From: Dasypus novemcinctus
Taxonomy: Eukaryota > Chordata > Mammalia > Cingulata > Dasypodidae
DNA: 64,000 bases
NCBI RefSeq assembly: GCF_030445035.2
Contig: NC_080683.1
Coordinates: 121,629,225 to 121,693,224 of the forward strand
Reading direction: 5' to 3'
Shown: positions 34,260 through 44,989 of the stretch, piece by piece
Position numbering within the stretch: position 1 is the stretch's first letter
How the letters are laid out: the number at the start of each line of letters is the position of its first letter
Notes under the pieces: model-generated
Told to the model about the DNA's origin: nothing
The model's input: the letters and a program-made list of their open reading frames with translations, nothing else
Database searches by the model: none
Made by a program: the position numbers and the translations under genes

Positions 34260-34901
34260 TTGCACGATATTCGGCTTAGCTGCATGGCTCGTGTGTGGGT
34301 AGGCAGCCGGCAGTCTCTCCAGCGTGCCGATTATTCATGTGAAAAAGACATCTTCAGGGTGATGGAAGGACCCTGCACTTCAGCTTCAGCTTCCAGTGTT
34401 TTTTATTAACTTTTTATAAAGGGTATGTTTATTTTCATTTGTTGACATTGACATGATTAAAGCAGTTCTTGCTATAAGCCTCACCTCAAGTTTCACCTCC
34501 TCCTTTCCTGTCACACGTCCTATATTTTATCAGTGTCACTTATGTGGTCCTTGATAAGTACCCTTGTACATAAATATGCGGGTTTTTTGAGTGACCTGAC
34601 TTCCAGCTAAATTGTTAAGTCCCTTTGACGGTTTAGAACATAGTCCCTTTTTTTAAACATAATGCCCATGGGAAGGCCTTACTTGATAAAAATTTATCAT
34701 CATCACACATCTTGTGTAGTCTTCACATAATATTTTTATATCTTTATATTTGTAAATAAAATTAATAGTAAATACAATTTTATTTCTAAATCTACTTAAA
34801 TTTTAAATTACATGTTAGGGAAAACTTTTAGAACATTAAGTCATAGAAAAGGATGTTTGTAAGTGAAATTGTTCATCATCTTGTTTTTCTTTTCTTTGTA
34901 G

Positions 34902-34996
34902 GTCGTTTATATGCAATGCAAACTGGAATGAAGATTGATAGTAAAACCCCTGAATGTCGAAAATTTTTATCAAAACTAATGGATCAGTTAGAAGCT
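34902..34996 (+). CDS. VTA1: VTA1 coding exon 2
   Basis: 95-bp exon preceded by a pyrimidine-rich tract and CTTTGTAG, and followed by GTAAGT. It completes the Cys codon split from exon 1 and adds 31 residues (RLYAMQTGMKIDSK through KLMDQLEA), continuing the first MIT-like three-helix unit that binds ESCRT-III subunits such as CHMP1B. Phase is 1 at entry and 0 at exit. The reading frame is intact and matches the mammalian protein as I know it, so the locus is a functional gene and not a processed copy. It is separated from exon 1 by a 25.6 kb intron loaded with repeats. Confidence 0.97.
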
Positions 34997-36297
34997 GTAA
35001 GTTAAACACTATTCATTTATTTTCTGATTAATGTTTAAGATGCCATTTTATTACATGGACCTCGGTGGGTAGGGGGAGTATTAGTTTTGCCACGGCAGCC
35101 ACCAAGCGGTATCAGCACAGCCGCACAAAGCATAGACTTGTTTTTTCATTATTATTATTATTTATGTCATACCACCAGTGAAAGTCTAAGTATATATTAA
35201 AACAGGTTGAAATATTTTTGCATAAACTCCTACATCTTCTCCCACGTATTTGTAGGTAGCCTTTGAGTCGTCCCTCATACGTGGAGAATCCTTTCTACTC
35301 ATACTTTAATTTATTCTTTTACTTTATAACATGTTTGAAAAAGGCAACTTACAGGTGGTAGTCTGCTGCTCAGACCTTATATCCTAGAGTCATTTTGTTA
35401 TAATAGGTCAGACTGAAAAAATAAGAACTTAAGGTTATTTATGCTTAAGCAGACTCTCTGTGTGTCCAAAATCAAAAACTGTATCTAATTTTTTTTTAGC
35501 TTAAGAAACATTTGGGTGATAATGAAGCTATTACTCAGGAAATAGTTGGTTCTGCCCACTTGGAGAATTATGCTTTGAAAATGTTTTTGTATGCAGACAA
35601 TGAAGATCGCGCTGGGCGGTTTCACAAGTAAGTCAAGAAAGGGGAGAAAGTTTGGTTCTCCAGTTTCTGTTAGCCACTTCCTGACTTCCCAATTAATGAT
35701 TTGGATATATTTTTTGCAAAATTATTTGTAGACTTCAGAATGGATATGTGGGCTTGATGCTGCTCATGCATTAATGCAACTTAAGCGCAATAAACTTGCT
35801 CAGCACCTCTTAAAAGAAAAAAAAAAAGAATTATTTGGGGGGTGACAAGTGCAAAACCCTCTCATTTTGGAGATAATGGCTAAGAGAAGAAATACCCAGA
35901 TTTTTTTTCTTGGAAAATATACTTTGTTCATTTGAAAAAATATCCCCCAAACTCAAGTTAATTCAAATGAATTGTAATTATTATAGCAGTATTTAAATAC
36001 AAAGAAATACATTATGGCTTGATATGGAATCATGTGATGATCTAATTACATTTCTAAATTAAAAGCATGCAATGAAAACTTGGCTATAACATGTTTACCT
36101 AATTGTGGTTGTTACTTTCTCCAGATATCAGGTTAGAAAAGGAGTTCCATTGTGTTCTTGATATCTAATTTTATTTTTTAACATTAATTTCTGAATGCTT
36201 TTTTAAACACTGGAATCTTTTTCTTATAACTACATGACTAATTCTACATTTGATTGTTTTCCATTTAAACCAGACCAGCTCTCTTTTTCTCTTCCAG
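34997..36297 (+). other. VTA1: VTA1 introns 2 and 3 region (excluding exon 3)
   Basis: Intron 2 (34997-35499) and intron 3 (35628-36297) are short and AT-rich, and flank exon 3 at 35500-35627. No repeat family or conserved element is recognised in them. Confidence 0.85.
35500..35627 (+). CDS. VTA1: VTA1 coding exon 3
   Basis: 128-bp exon with acceptor TTTTTTTAG and donor GTAAGT, phase 0 in and phase 2 out. It encodes LKKHLGDNEAITQEIVG, then a helix with HLENYALKMFLYADNEDRAG and RFH. This spans the junction between the two MIT-like repeats of the N-terminal domain. By memory of human VTA1 it differs at about two positions (His for Gln after LKK, Ser for Cys before AHLEN). Intron 2 upstream is only 503 bp and intron 3 downstream 670 bp, so exons 2-4 form a tight cluster. 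Confidence 0.97.
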
Positions 36298-36373
36298 AAA
36301 CATGATCAAGTCCTTCTATACTGCAAGCCTTTTAATAGATGTCATAACAGTATTTGGAGAACTCACTGATGAA
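36298..36373 (+). CDS. VTA1: VTA1 coding exon 4
   Basis: 76-bp exon after CTCTTCCAG and before GTGAGTG, phase 2 in and phase 0 out. It completes the split Lys codon and encodes NMIKSFYTASLLIDVITVFG and ELTDE, a hydrophobic helix of the second MIT-like repeat. The hydrophobic run is a packing helix of a soluble helical domain and not a membrane segment. The frame is open with no damage. Confidence 0.96.
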
Positions 36374-36547
36374 GTGAGTGTACATTCTTTATTGTTTTAT
36401 TCTCTGAAGATTAGTTACATTGATTTTTGCCACTTTTGTTATTGTGACGTTTGTTTAGACATGTCCGTCAGAAATGTGACGTAAGCCACATAGGTAATTA
36501 TAGATTTTTCTAGTAGCCACATTTAAAAGCATGAAAAGAACAGGTGA

Positions 36548-37400
36548 AATGATTTGTATTTTATTTATTTATTTATTTATTTTAAAGAAACTTTAGATTA
36601 CATAAATTTTACATTAAAAATATAGGAGCTTTCCATATGCTCCACCCCTCCTCCTCCTGCACTTTCCTACATTAACAGCATCCTTCATTAGTGTGGTACA
36701 TTTGTTACAATTGATAAACCCATATTGAAGCCTTGCCACCAACTGTGGATTCTTGTTTACATTATAATTACACTCTGTCCTGTACAGTTTTGTAGGTTGT
36801 GACAAAATATATAACAGCCTGTATCCATCATTACAACATCACGTAGGACAATTCCAGTGTCCCGAAAATGCCCCCATATTACACATACTCTTCCCTCTCC
36901 CTCCCCTCAGAGCCTCTGGTGGCCACTGCCTTTATATCAATGATACAAGTGCTTTCATTGCAAGAATAGCAGTGTCTATAGTAGAATAACAATAAGTCTA
37001 CTTTTGTCCATCGTTCAGTCCCTAAAACTGTGGATTCTGGGATGGTGATGCCCACTCCGCCTCCATTTGAGAGGGGGCTTAGATCCCATGGGGCAGATGG
37101 ATGGGACTCTCTTGCTTGCAGTTTGCAGACTCTCTCTGTTCCTCAGGATGGGTGGTGTCCATCATCTTCGCCTAAACTATAGTTAGGACTATACTCGATA
37201 GGTGTGTGTCTAAAAGACTTAAATCTTTGGTCCATCCATGTGCCAGTTGGGCCGTGAATCTCAACAGACTTGCAACACCTCCTCTCCAGTTCACTGGATG
37301 CACTCAGGTGGGATTATTTCTAGTAATGTATTTTACTTTTGTACTGAGCGCCTTAATTCCGTCTGTAGCTTGCACTTGAGCATTTGTGTGGCTGAAGTAC
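36548..37400 (-). mobile_element. Xenarthran L1 3' region, antisense
   Basis: Starts with a (TTTA)n tract, the complement of an A-rich tail, then CTTTAGATTACATAAATTTT, CTTCATTAGTGTGGTACATT, and TTCCCTCTCCCTCCCCTCAG near 36890, and further TGGGATGGTGATGCCCACTC. The complement aligns with the sense 3' end at 39900-40140. Common in armadillo/sloth DNA. Confidence 0.7.
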
Positions 37401-37589
37401 CAGATGGCACAGGTGTGGAGTGAGCTTATCGTTAATAACTGTCTGCCCTGTCGTTTGACAAACACTCTGGAGAAGGAGGTTTTCCGGTACTGTTCTTTGC
37501 TATTTGATTCCTGTCAGAAGTTTCATTGTTTATGGTTTGTTTCTATTGTAAATGCCTGCAGGCTTGTTGGTTTTCAGGCATCATATCCG

Positions 37590-38210
37590 TTTATCAGTCT
37601 GATCCGCACAACAGCCCAGGCCGGATGCCAGGACTCAGTGTCTTCACTGAGAGGGCGGAGGTGAGCGCCAGCAAGCGCACCTGGCGCTGAGGCATGGCGC
37701 CGAGGCGGGCGTGGTGTATTGGAGATTCGAATGCCATGAGGAGCGTTGCTCTCTGTGGTACGACATCTTCAAAATGGGGAGCAAGTCCTAGCAAAGCTCC
37801 AGACAGAACAAGTGCAGTCTGTGCATTCCTGTAAAACTGCAGGAAGCTCTTCATGCTTGAGCTGCCGGACTTGGTCACTGGGGGGTTCTCTGCAGTGGAA
37901 GCCCTGTGGGACATTTTGAGGTTGTGCGGAATCGGGCGGCTTTGTACGGTGGGCCGCTCTGTTTTTCTGTGAGACCTGATGCGGCCCTGGCCCGGCTGTG
38001 GTGCTGGGTCATTCGCAGTCCTTGGCACAGCCGTGCTTGAGGCAGAGGGCAGGAGAGCGCCGAGCCCTGAGCCGAGCCCACGTGCTTCCCAGCCGGCTCC
38101 CACTGGCCATCCCGAAGGCCTGTCCAGCTGCCCGTTAGCCCCCTTTCCACTGCCATTTCCCATTATTGCTGATCGGGACTTTCTTCTTCCCTGTTCTACT
38201 GCCATGAGGT
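37590..38210. other. GC-rich intronic patch of unknown origin
   Basis: About 600 bp with high G+C and scattered CpG in an AT-rich intron, including a 203-codon open stretch on the minus strand (37594-38205) and shorter ones on the plus strand. I recognise no domain; the composition of the frame (Ser/Pro/Gly/Arg-rich) is what G+C-rich noncoding DNA gives. A GGGACTTTC (NF-kB-like) motif is at 38177-38185. Could be a decayed retroelement segment, a former CpG island or an unannotated noncoding exon. Confidence 0.4.
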
Positions 38211-38549
38211 CTGTGCCAGATAGTTGAAGACACGGGTGATTTGGGCACAGCGTTGTGGAAAGCTTTGAGTTGTTCAGTAGGCGAGCGAAGGAGAATCATG
38301 AGCATGCAGATTGCCGGAGTAAGTTGTAAGCCAGGTCTAAGGCCTGGAAGCTTAGGCGCTGGAGATGTTGAATAAAGAGCTAATAAAAGAACTGTGCTCT
38401 GTGTCCTTCACGTGATGGGAATCTGGACTCCTGGGCCAGGGGCACCAGGGGACACTTGGTAAAGGACCGGGGTCATGACTGCTGTGGAAGGAAGGTGAAG
38501 GTGAGAGGCAGGGCCACACACAAGGTGGGCTGCTTTTGTTTTGAGGAAA

Positions 38550-39250
38550 AACTGTTCTCAGTTTTGGGTTTTAAAATTTGAGGTGCTGGCTGGCATCCAA
38601 AAATAAATTACTGGAAAATCCTCAGAAATAAATGGATGAGGAATCAGCAAAACGGAGGTGACAGGTGAAGTTAGGAGATCAGGCAAAGCCAGTCCAGAGG
38701 ATATGTCCTTGTCAAGTGGAAGAAGGGAATAAAGCCACCCAGTGCAGAGGAGGTGGAAGGCTGAGATAGAGCCCATCAGGAGGCGGCGAAGGGCAGCCCC
38801 GGGGCGGGTGCCTGTGGACGCCCCTTGCTCGCCTCACTGCTCCTTCCTAAAGAGACTGCTTTTGCTAATGGGTCTCAGGAGCAAGCTCATGTCCTTTGAG
38901 GTCATGACTGCCAACGGGGACCGAGACAGCAAGTGAAATCAGATACAGCAGAGGACTTGGGGCTGGGGTGTCTCTGGGTGAGGTCACTAAAGAACACCGG
39001 TAGCGTGAGCATTGGAGAGACGTTTTCCCACAATGTTGGCATGCTTTTTTTACCCTGCCTTGCGTGGGCACTAGAATGAAGTAGGAGGCGGCATCAGTTT
39101 TGGTGGTTAAAGGATTCCAGGTAGCTGCAGGGGGCTGGAAGGCTCTGGAGGGAAGAAATGAGACTCTCCAGGGCTAGAGTGGAGGGAAGTCCCTGTGCGC
39201 TTTGGTTGGAATGAGGTTTATTCTTCTAGCCTTCTTGTGAGTCTTGCCTG
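38550..39250 (-). mobile_element. L2-like LINE fragment, antisense
   Basis: TTTGAGGTGCTGGCTGGCAT near 38577, then a G/A-rich antisense L2-style run. Diverged; boundaries approximate. Confidence 0.5.
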
Positions 39251-39899
39251 TGTCGATCAGAAAAGGTGTGTTGCACGTTTTAACATGTGATATGTCTGTC
39301 GGTTGTGTTTCTCTAACTTACACATGTTCCTTGTGATGTGTACGGTTTGTACTCACAGCAAGAGTTGTGTAGATCAAAGTTTACAAATTGCTTGGCACAC
39401 AATACTGAATTTTCTCTTCTCTTAACCAGTATCCGCAGTGATCTTATCCTTGCTATTCAGTAAAGTCAGCCAGCAAGGAAAGCAAACCAAATCCTGGTAG
39501 GGCTGTCCCAGGCCATTAGTACAGTTCCTAGTCCAACCAATTTGATCAGTCTTGATCTAAATCCTCTTTTGTCTCATTTTTAAAACTTTGTTCCACCATT
39601 TTAAGTTCTAGAAATGGCATCTTCACAGTTATTACTAAAATATAGGTTTCTCAAAACTGGTGGTTTAAAATGTCAAATAATTGTAAACCACCCCCACTGA
39701 GTGGTGTAGGGGCTTTACCTATGAGCTGATGTTGCCAACTTGTGGGCAAGTGAGGTGCTAGGCTGTGCCAGCCCCTTCTCGCGTCCTCGCTGCGGTGGGC
39801 TTAAGAAACCCGAGGGCGGCAGGTACTTGAAGTTTAAGTGCCTTCTGCCTGAAACAAGACACAAACTTTTATAACACATCTTATTTCAAAAACCTATGT

Positions 39900-40140
39900 A
39901 ATACTGAAAGTACTGGGGGAGAGTGTGAACTACAGTGTAAACTATTATCTGTGTGGTACAGCAGTGCTCCAAAATGTGTTCACCAAATGCAATGAATATG
40001 CCACGATGATGAAAGAGGTTGTTGATGTGGGGGGAGGGGAGGGTAAATCGGAACTTCTTATATTTTTTAATGTAACGTTTTATGTGATCTATTAACTTTA
40101 AAAGAAGATAATTAAAAATAAAATAAAATTTTAGAAAACC
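39900..40140 (+). mobile_element. Xenarthran L1 3' end, sense
   Basis: Landmarks GTACTGGGGGAGAGTGTGAA, CAGCAGTGCTCCAAAATGTG and GAAAGAGGTTGTTGATGTGG, ending in TTTATGTGATCTATTAAC and an A-rich tail. Nearly the same as the right half of 4441-4990. Confidence 0.75.
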
Positions 40141-41029
40141 CTATTTAAAAGATTAGATATTTTTAAAACTAGGGCTGTAAATTGGTTACTTCCAAGCGTT
40201 AGCAGTTGGAACTCATTCCCTCCCTTCCCCTTCCACTTTAGTTTCCTCTTGTCCTTGGAGAATACTAGCCCAGACAGGGAGGGCAGGCAGGCATGGGAAG
40301 AATGACCTGGAGGCTCTTAGGTAGGCAGGTGATTTTTTTAAATATATACTCTCGTAGGTATATTTCAGGACTTGCTATAACCTATTCGCTTATTTGTAAA
40401 GAAAATGCAGTGTTGTTCTTAAAGTTTTTTAAAATTTAAAAGAATCATGTTTTTTAAAAAAAAAAATTCAAGTTTTAAAAAATTGACATTTGTCTCTTGT
40501 CAGCAGTAAAAAATACAGGGAGAAAGTGGTCAGACAAGAGGACGTCAGAGGTCCTCTGCAGCTCTGCCAGTCTATGATTATATGTTCCATGCATGTGGAA
40601 AGGGATGGAAGAAGGAAAATAAAAAGCAAAGCGAGAATGTACACTTACTTAAAAAAAAAAAACGGAAAGGGAAGCAAAAGTAGTTTTAGATTCGAAATTG
40701 CAAAAGGAAGGGTGAAAAAGAGATGAACAACATGAACTTTATAACAGATTAAGAAAAGGAAAGGCTTTGAACGTGACGAAAGCGAGGAGGTGGATTTCTA
40801 GCAAGAGGAAGAGAGAAGCCAGGAGCCCAGCATCTGGGCAGTAAGCGGAGGAGTAGCAGCCACAACCCTTCCGGAAACCTTCTCTGCATGATGCTTGTGC
40901 ACAGCGACTTTGAGTCCTCCAGAAACAGGCCAGTCGTTTTTTATTTCATTGCAAGCCACTGGTTCACAAGCTGGATTCCTATAATTTACCCGATTCATTT
41001 CATCTGTCTTCCTGTTCCAGGTTCTTTTT

Positions 41030-41440
41030 CCCTGTAACCCACTCTGCTTCCATTACTGTTTTGCTAAAGAACCTACCAGGACTTCTCATTTCCTGGCCTT
41101 GCACTTCTAGACCCCTGACCTGTTTTCAGGCCTTATAGAATTTACTGCCACAGGAGTACCACCTTCCAAGCACATTTCAAGTTCTTCAGACCAGTTTGCT
41201 CACACCTTTGGGACTGTGTTTCCATCACACTTTGCTAGGCTCAGCTTCTCTTTGAGACTGGCTCAAGCCTGGTCTCTCCATAAGGCTTTTCCATATTATT
41301 CTAGCCTTTGTGTGGCGACTCTATACCTATACGCTTGACTGTATGAAAACTACACCGTGACAGTAATGGCTTGGTTTTTCTGTCTCCTGTTTTGGAGTAA
41401 ATTATGCCACAAGCCCTTGAGACCAGGCTTTTTTTTCTGT
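41030..41440 (+). mobile_element. L2 LINE fragment
   Basis: Sense L2-type: CCTGGCCTTGCACTTCTAGA, TTTGCTCACACCTTTGGGAC, and the end CCACAAGCCCTTGAGACCAG. Confidence 0.55.
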
Positions 41441-42339
41441 TTTGTCATCAAGCGCAGATTCACATGCTGAGAAAGACTTGGGGTAAAAATGTGGCCAATG
41501 AGTTTATACTTCAGAAATTGCTCTGGTTAGCTTTCCATTTTTCTATCTGTTAATGGAAATAATGTTCAGACTTGTTTAAATAGAACTTCCTTCATAACTC
41601 TTCTAAAAAGTAATACATTTCATTTACTCACAGCATTTTTCTTGGTCAGTTGCCTGATTTTTTTCCTTTTTAATTTCATGTATTACTCATAGTTGTACAA
41701 AACTAAATAAAGTCTCTATTTTCTTTACTCTTCAACTGCTTTTTAAAATATTTGTCTGCCGCTCTTCTGTTGCTCAGCTCCCCCTTCTCTGGTTTAGGTA
41801 TTTAACTCCTCTAACCATGCCTCCTGTGGTAAATCTGTTGTCATGTAGCTTCTAGCATTCCTGTAGCTCTCTTGGAATCAGCGCCACAGGGATAGGTACA
41901 GAGTCTACCAGAGAGTATATTAAAGTTTTAAAATACAAATTTAAACATAAGTATTTTCCTACTATGGCTGCTTGTATAATGGTCAACAGTTATTTTGGTT
42001 GACCCCTTTTATTATATTTTAGGCGTATTTTACTCCTGGTAGTGATTGAGGAGTACATCTCTTTTTCCCTTCAATCTTTGATTCAGGTTGTATACTGCTA
42101 ATTTAGGGCAGACAGGAAATTCTCAGATAAAAGGTAATAATACTCTTCTCCTCTGTTGAATTTCTACTAATTTGGGAAATTGAAATGAAAAGGATATGCA
42201 TTCCTGCCTTCAAGGAGCATGTATTCAAACTCCAAAAGAGGAGTCAGATGACGGCTCTGCTGACAAAGGAGAGTCAGATGAGAGCCCTGCTGATGGGTGG
42301 TGTGCCAAAGACAAGTGAGAGGGAGGCATTCCCTCGCAT

Positions 42340-42500
42340 TTCCCACCACTGGCCTGGCACTGTACGGGGGTCCGTGGGTTGCTCTTACTTCACCTTTCAC
42401 AGTTCTGGATTATAGTTGAGAAAACTGGGGGTCAGGAAAGTCCCAGTACCTTGTCCGCACATGAGACAATGATATAACCCAGGGCTTTGTTCTCCCACCC
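42340..42500 (-). mobile_element. MIR SINE fragment
   Basis: Antisense MIR: GTTGAGAAAACTGGGGGTCA then the ATATAACCCAGGGCTTTGTT block. Confidence 0.6.
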
Positions 42501-43254
42501 TCTTTCATCAAGGACCAAAGGTCCAGATTTTTTTTTCCCAATTGTTTGCAAACTGATCATTTTGTAAAGACAGGTAATGAATGAGTTATTAGAAAAATGA
42601 ACCTTTAGGAAGACATGAAATAGAAACCTGATTTGCCCTAACTGTTCTAAATCCTCTGTTGTAGTATGTCTTGTCACAAACTGGGAACAGTTTACACCCA
42701 AGGCTGGAACCGCCTCTGAGGGGATTCCCGGGTCCCTCAGTGAGACCCCTGGGGGTCTGTGTGGCTTCCACCGGGGCCTCTCCCTGCTCAAGTGACAGGG
42801 TGCGCAGTGCCTAGGGGCGAATGCTGGTGGAGAGCTGGCTGTGAGGGAGCTGGTCTGGTGAAGGTGTCCATTTGCCTGGAAGGTTCTGAACTGAGCTCGG
42901 TGTGTAGAATACGTGGCTCACAGTGGCGAGCGTGGCGGGTGTGGCGGCCACACTGCACTGACGGAGTGCTGGCGGAGAAGCCCACGGGAAGCAGGAGGCG
43001 CTCCCCTGAGGCATTCTCTACACAGTAGAGCATGTGCTGGCATGCTCTCTCTGCACCCAAACAGCTCCTTCTCAGCACCCAGCACAGCCAAAATAATCCG
43101 GTAAATAGGAGGGCAGTGTTGTCTCTCCTAACAGTAGAAACCCCACGTGTCTGTTTTCACTTCTGTATTATTATTACCAAGAACAGGGTCTTGCACATAA
43201 GGATTACTCTGTTAGTTGTGGAGGAGTGGAGTATTTTTTCTTCAGCGTGGTCTG

Positions 43255-43475
43255 ATGTGGTTTTAGAGTACAGGTGTCAGCATCACGAGTCCATCTTGCC
43301 ACTCCGTAGTCGTGTGACTGGATAAGTTATTTTGCTTCTAGCTTGTTCCACATCTTTAAGTGGAGGACAGCTGCAATACCCACTTCTTCAGGTGTCAGGG
43401 GCCAGGTGAGAAAATGAGCATAAAGCCTTTAACGAAGGCCCTAGCAGGTAGAAGGTGCTTAGCAGACATTGGTTC
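43255..43475 (+). mobile_element. MIR SINE
   Basis: Sense MIR: GTGTGACTGGATAAGTTATT, CTTTAAGTGGAGGACAGCTG and the tail ATGAGCATAAAGCCTTTAAC, then GGTAGAAGGTGCTTAGCAGA. Confidence 0.75.
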
Positions 43476-44072
43476 TGGGGTGGTGGAGAGGCTCGTACCT
43501 GGAGGGTGATGGAGGAAACCGGCGAGAAAGCGGAGTCGAGATTTCAAAACAAAGATGAGAGAGTAGGATTGAAAACAAGGAAAGGTGGTGCTTTCAGCTA
43601 GGAAATGAGTAATATTAGATTGATGGTACAGGATCATTTTTAACATAAAGGAATTTCGTATGGTCCAATTGCAATACTTATTAATCTGCTCGCATTCCTG
43701 ATTACTGCCTTGTGGCCCAAGGCTAAAGTGTGGCTGTATTGTGTAGCAGTGATAGGCTGTGTCATAAGACGGTGTAGCTCACTGTTTTTACAAAGGCGGT
43801 AAGCAGGTGTGTGGAAATTGTAACAGGAGCTATCCCTACGTATTTACTGTGTCTTCCATATTTACTTTATGTATGGATTCAATATGTTTAGGAACAGATC
43901 GGTTCCATGTGCTGTTACCACTGTTTTGGGAGATCTAATGTGGGCAGAGTTTGAAAAGAAGAGTATAAACAGAATGAGGAAGAAAGATATTTAAAGAAGT
44001 GGACTTGGCCCAGTGGATAGGGCGTCCGCCTTCTACCACATGGGAAGTCCAAGGTTCAAACCCAGGGCCTCC

Positions 44073-44548
44073 TTTTTTTTTTTTTTTTTTTTTTAAAGAA
44101 ATTCTGTCCTACAGTGTTATTTGGTCTCAACTTTTTTTTTAAGATCTATTTATTTGTTTATTTCTCTCCCCTTCCCCTTCCACACTGGTTGTTTGTTCTC
44201 TGTGTCTATTTGCTGCATCTTCTTTGTCTGCTTCTGTTGTCGTCAGCGGCATGGGGTATCTGTGTTTCTTTTCGTTGTGCCATCTTGTTGTGTCAGCTCT
44301 CCGTGTGGGCAGCACCATTCCTGGGCAGGCTGCACTTCCTTTCGCACTGGGCGGCTCTCCTTATGGGGCGCATTCCTTGCGCGTGGGGCTCCCCTACGTG
44401 GGGACACCCCTGCGTGGCAGGGCACTCCTTGCGCACATCAGCACTGCTCAGGGGCCAGCTCCACACGGGTCAAGGAGGCCCGGGGTTTGAACCGCGGACC
44501 TCCCATGTGGCAGGCGGATGCCCTAACCACTGGGCAAAGTCCGCTGCC
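44073..44548 (-). mobile_element. Second DAS SINE nested in the first, antisense, with a 3' transduced tail
   Basis: A full antisense copy (body about 44141-44548) inserted into the sense SINE. Flanks are near-identical: CCCAGGGCCTCCTT (44061-44074) and CCCAGGCCTCCTT (44553-44565), a 13-14 bp target duplication. Read on the minus strand, the body ends AAATAAATAGATCTTA followed by nine A, then a 37-bp unique segment (44131 back to 44095), then a 22-A tail (44094 back to 44073). The unique segment ends ATTTCTTT. Confidence 0.9.
44095..44131 (-). other. 37-bp putative 3' transduction attached to the nested SINE
   Basis: Sequence between the internal A9 and the terminal A22 of the nested SINE, absent from the host SINE. 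In the SINE's orientation it begins GTTGAGACCAAATAACAC and ends CAGAATTTCTTT, i.e. with a T-rich Pol III-type terminator directly before the A-tail. Confidence 0.75.
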
Positions 44549-44989
44549 CTGCCCCAGGCCTCCTTGACCCATGTGGAGCTGGACCGTGCACAGTGATGAT
44601 GCATGCAAGGAGTGCCGTGCCACTCAGAGGTGTCCCCGCGTAGGGGAACCCCACGCGCAAGGAGTGCGCCCCATAAGGAGAGCCGCCCAGCGCGAAAGGA
44701 AGTGCAGCCTGCCCAGGAATGGCCCCGCCCACACAGAGAGCTGACACAGCAAGATGACACAACGAAAAGAAACAGATTCCCCTGCCGCTGTGGACAACAG
44801 AAGCGGACAAAGAACACGCAGCAAATAGACACACAGAACAAACAACTGGGGCGGGGGAGAGGGGAGAAGGGAGGGGAGAGAAATAAGTAAATCTTTAAAA
44901 AAAAAAAAAATAATGACCTCCATTTTTCCAAGTTGGGTAGAAAAAAAGTTACAGATCGAAGGAGCTAAGTCAACCCACGCAAGATTAAC

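Larger units (their letters stand above)
9265..34901 (+). other. VTA1: VTA1 intron 1 (25.6 kb)
   Basis: Interval between the donor GTGAGT after exon 1 and the acceptor CTTTGTAG before exon 2. Most of it is transposon-derived, listed separately. I found no further exon of any gene. Stretches where I recognise nothing include 9566-10150, 12000-13560, 23530-25260, 30160-30860, 30940-32100 and 34270-34900. Confidence 0.9.
43998..44910 (+). mobile_element. Long DAS SINE (host copy), interrupted
   Basis: A sense DAS-type SINE: head GGACTTGGCCCAGTGGATAG at about 44002, interrupted after 44074, resuming at about 44566 (TGACCCATGTGGAGCTGG) and ending AAATCTTTAAAA with an A-run to 44910. The body contains the recurrent CGCCCAGCGCGAAAGGAAGT and CAGCCTGCCCAGGAATGGCC. 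Its TCTTT Pol III terminator is intact. Confidence 0.9.

Noticed and set aside
37594..38205. A 203-codon minus-strand frame as a gene
   Set aside because: No recognisable domain or start context, and composition follows local G+C. Kept as a GC-rich patch to check and not called as a CDS.
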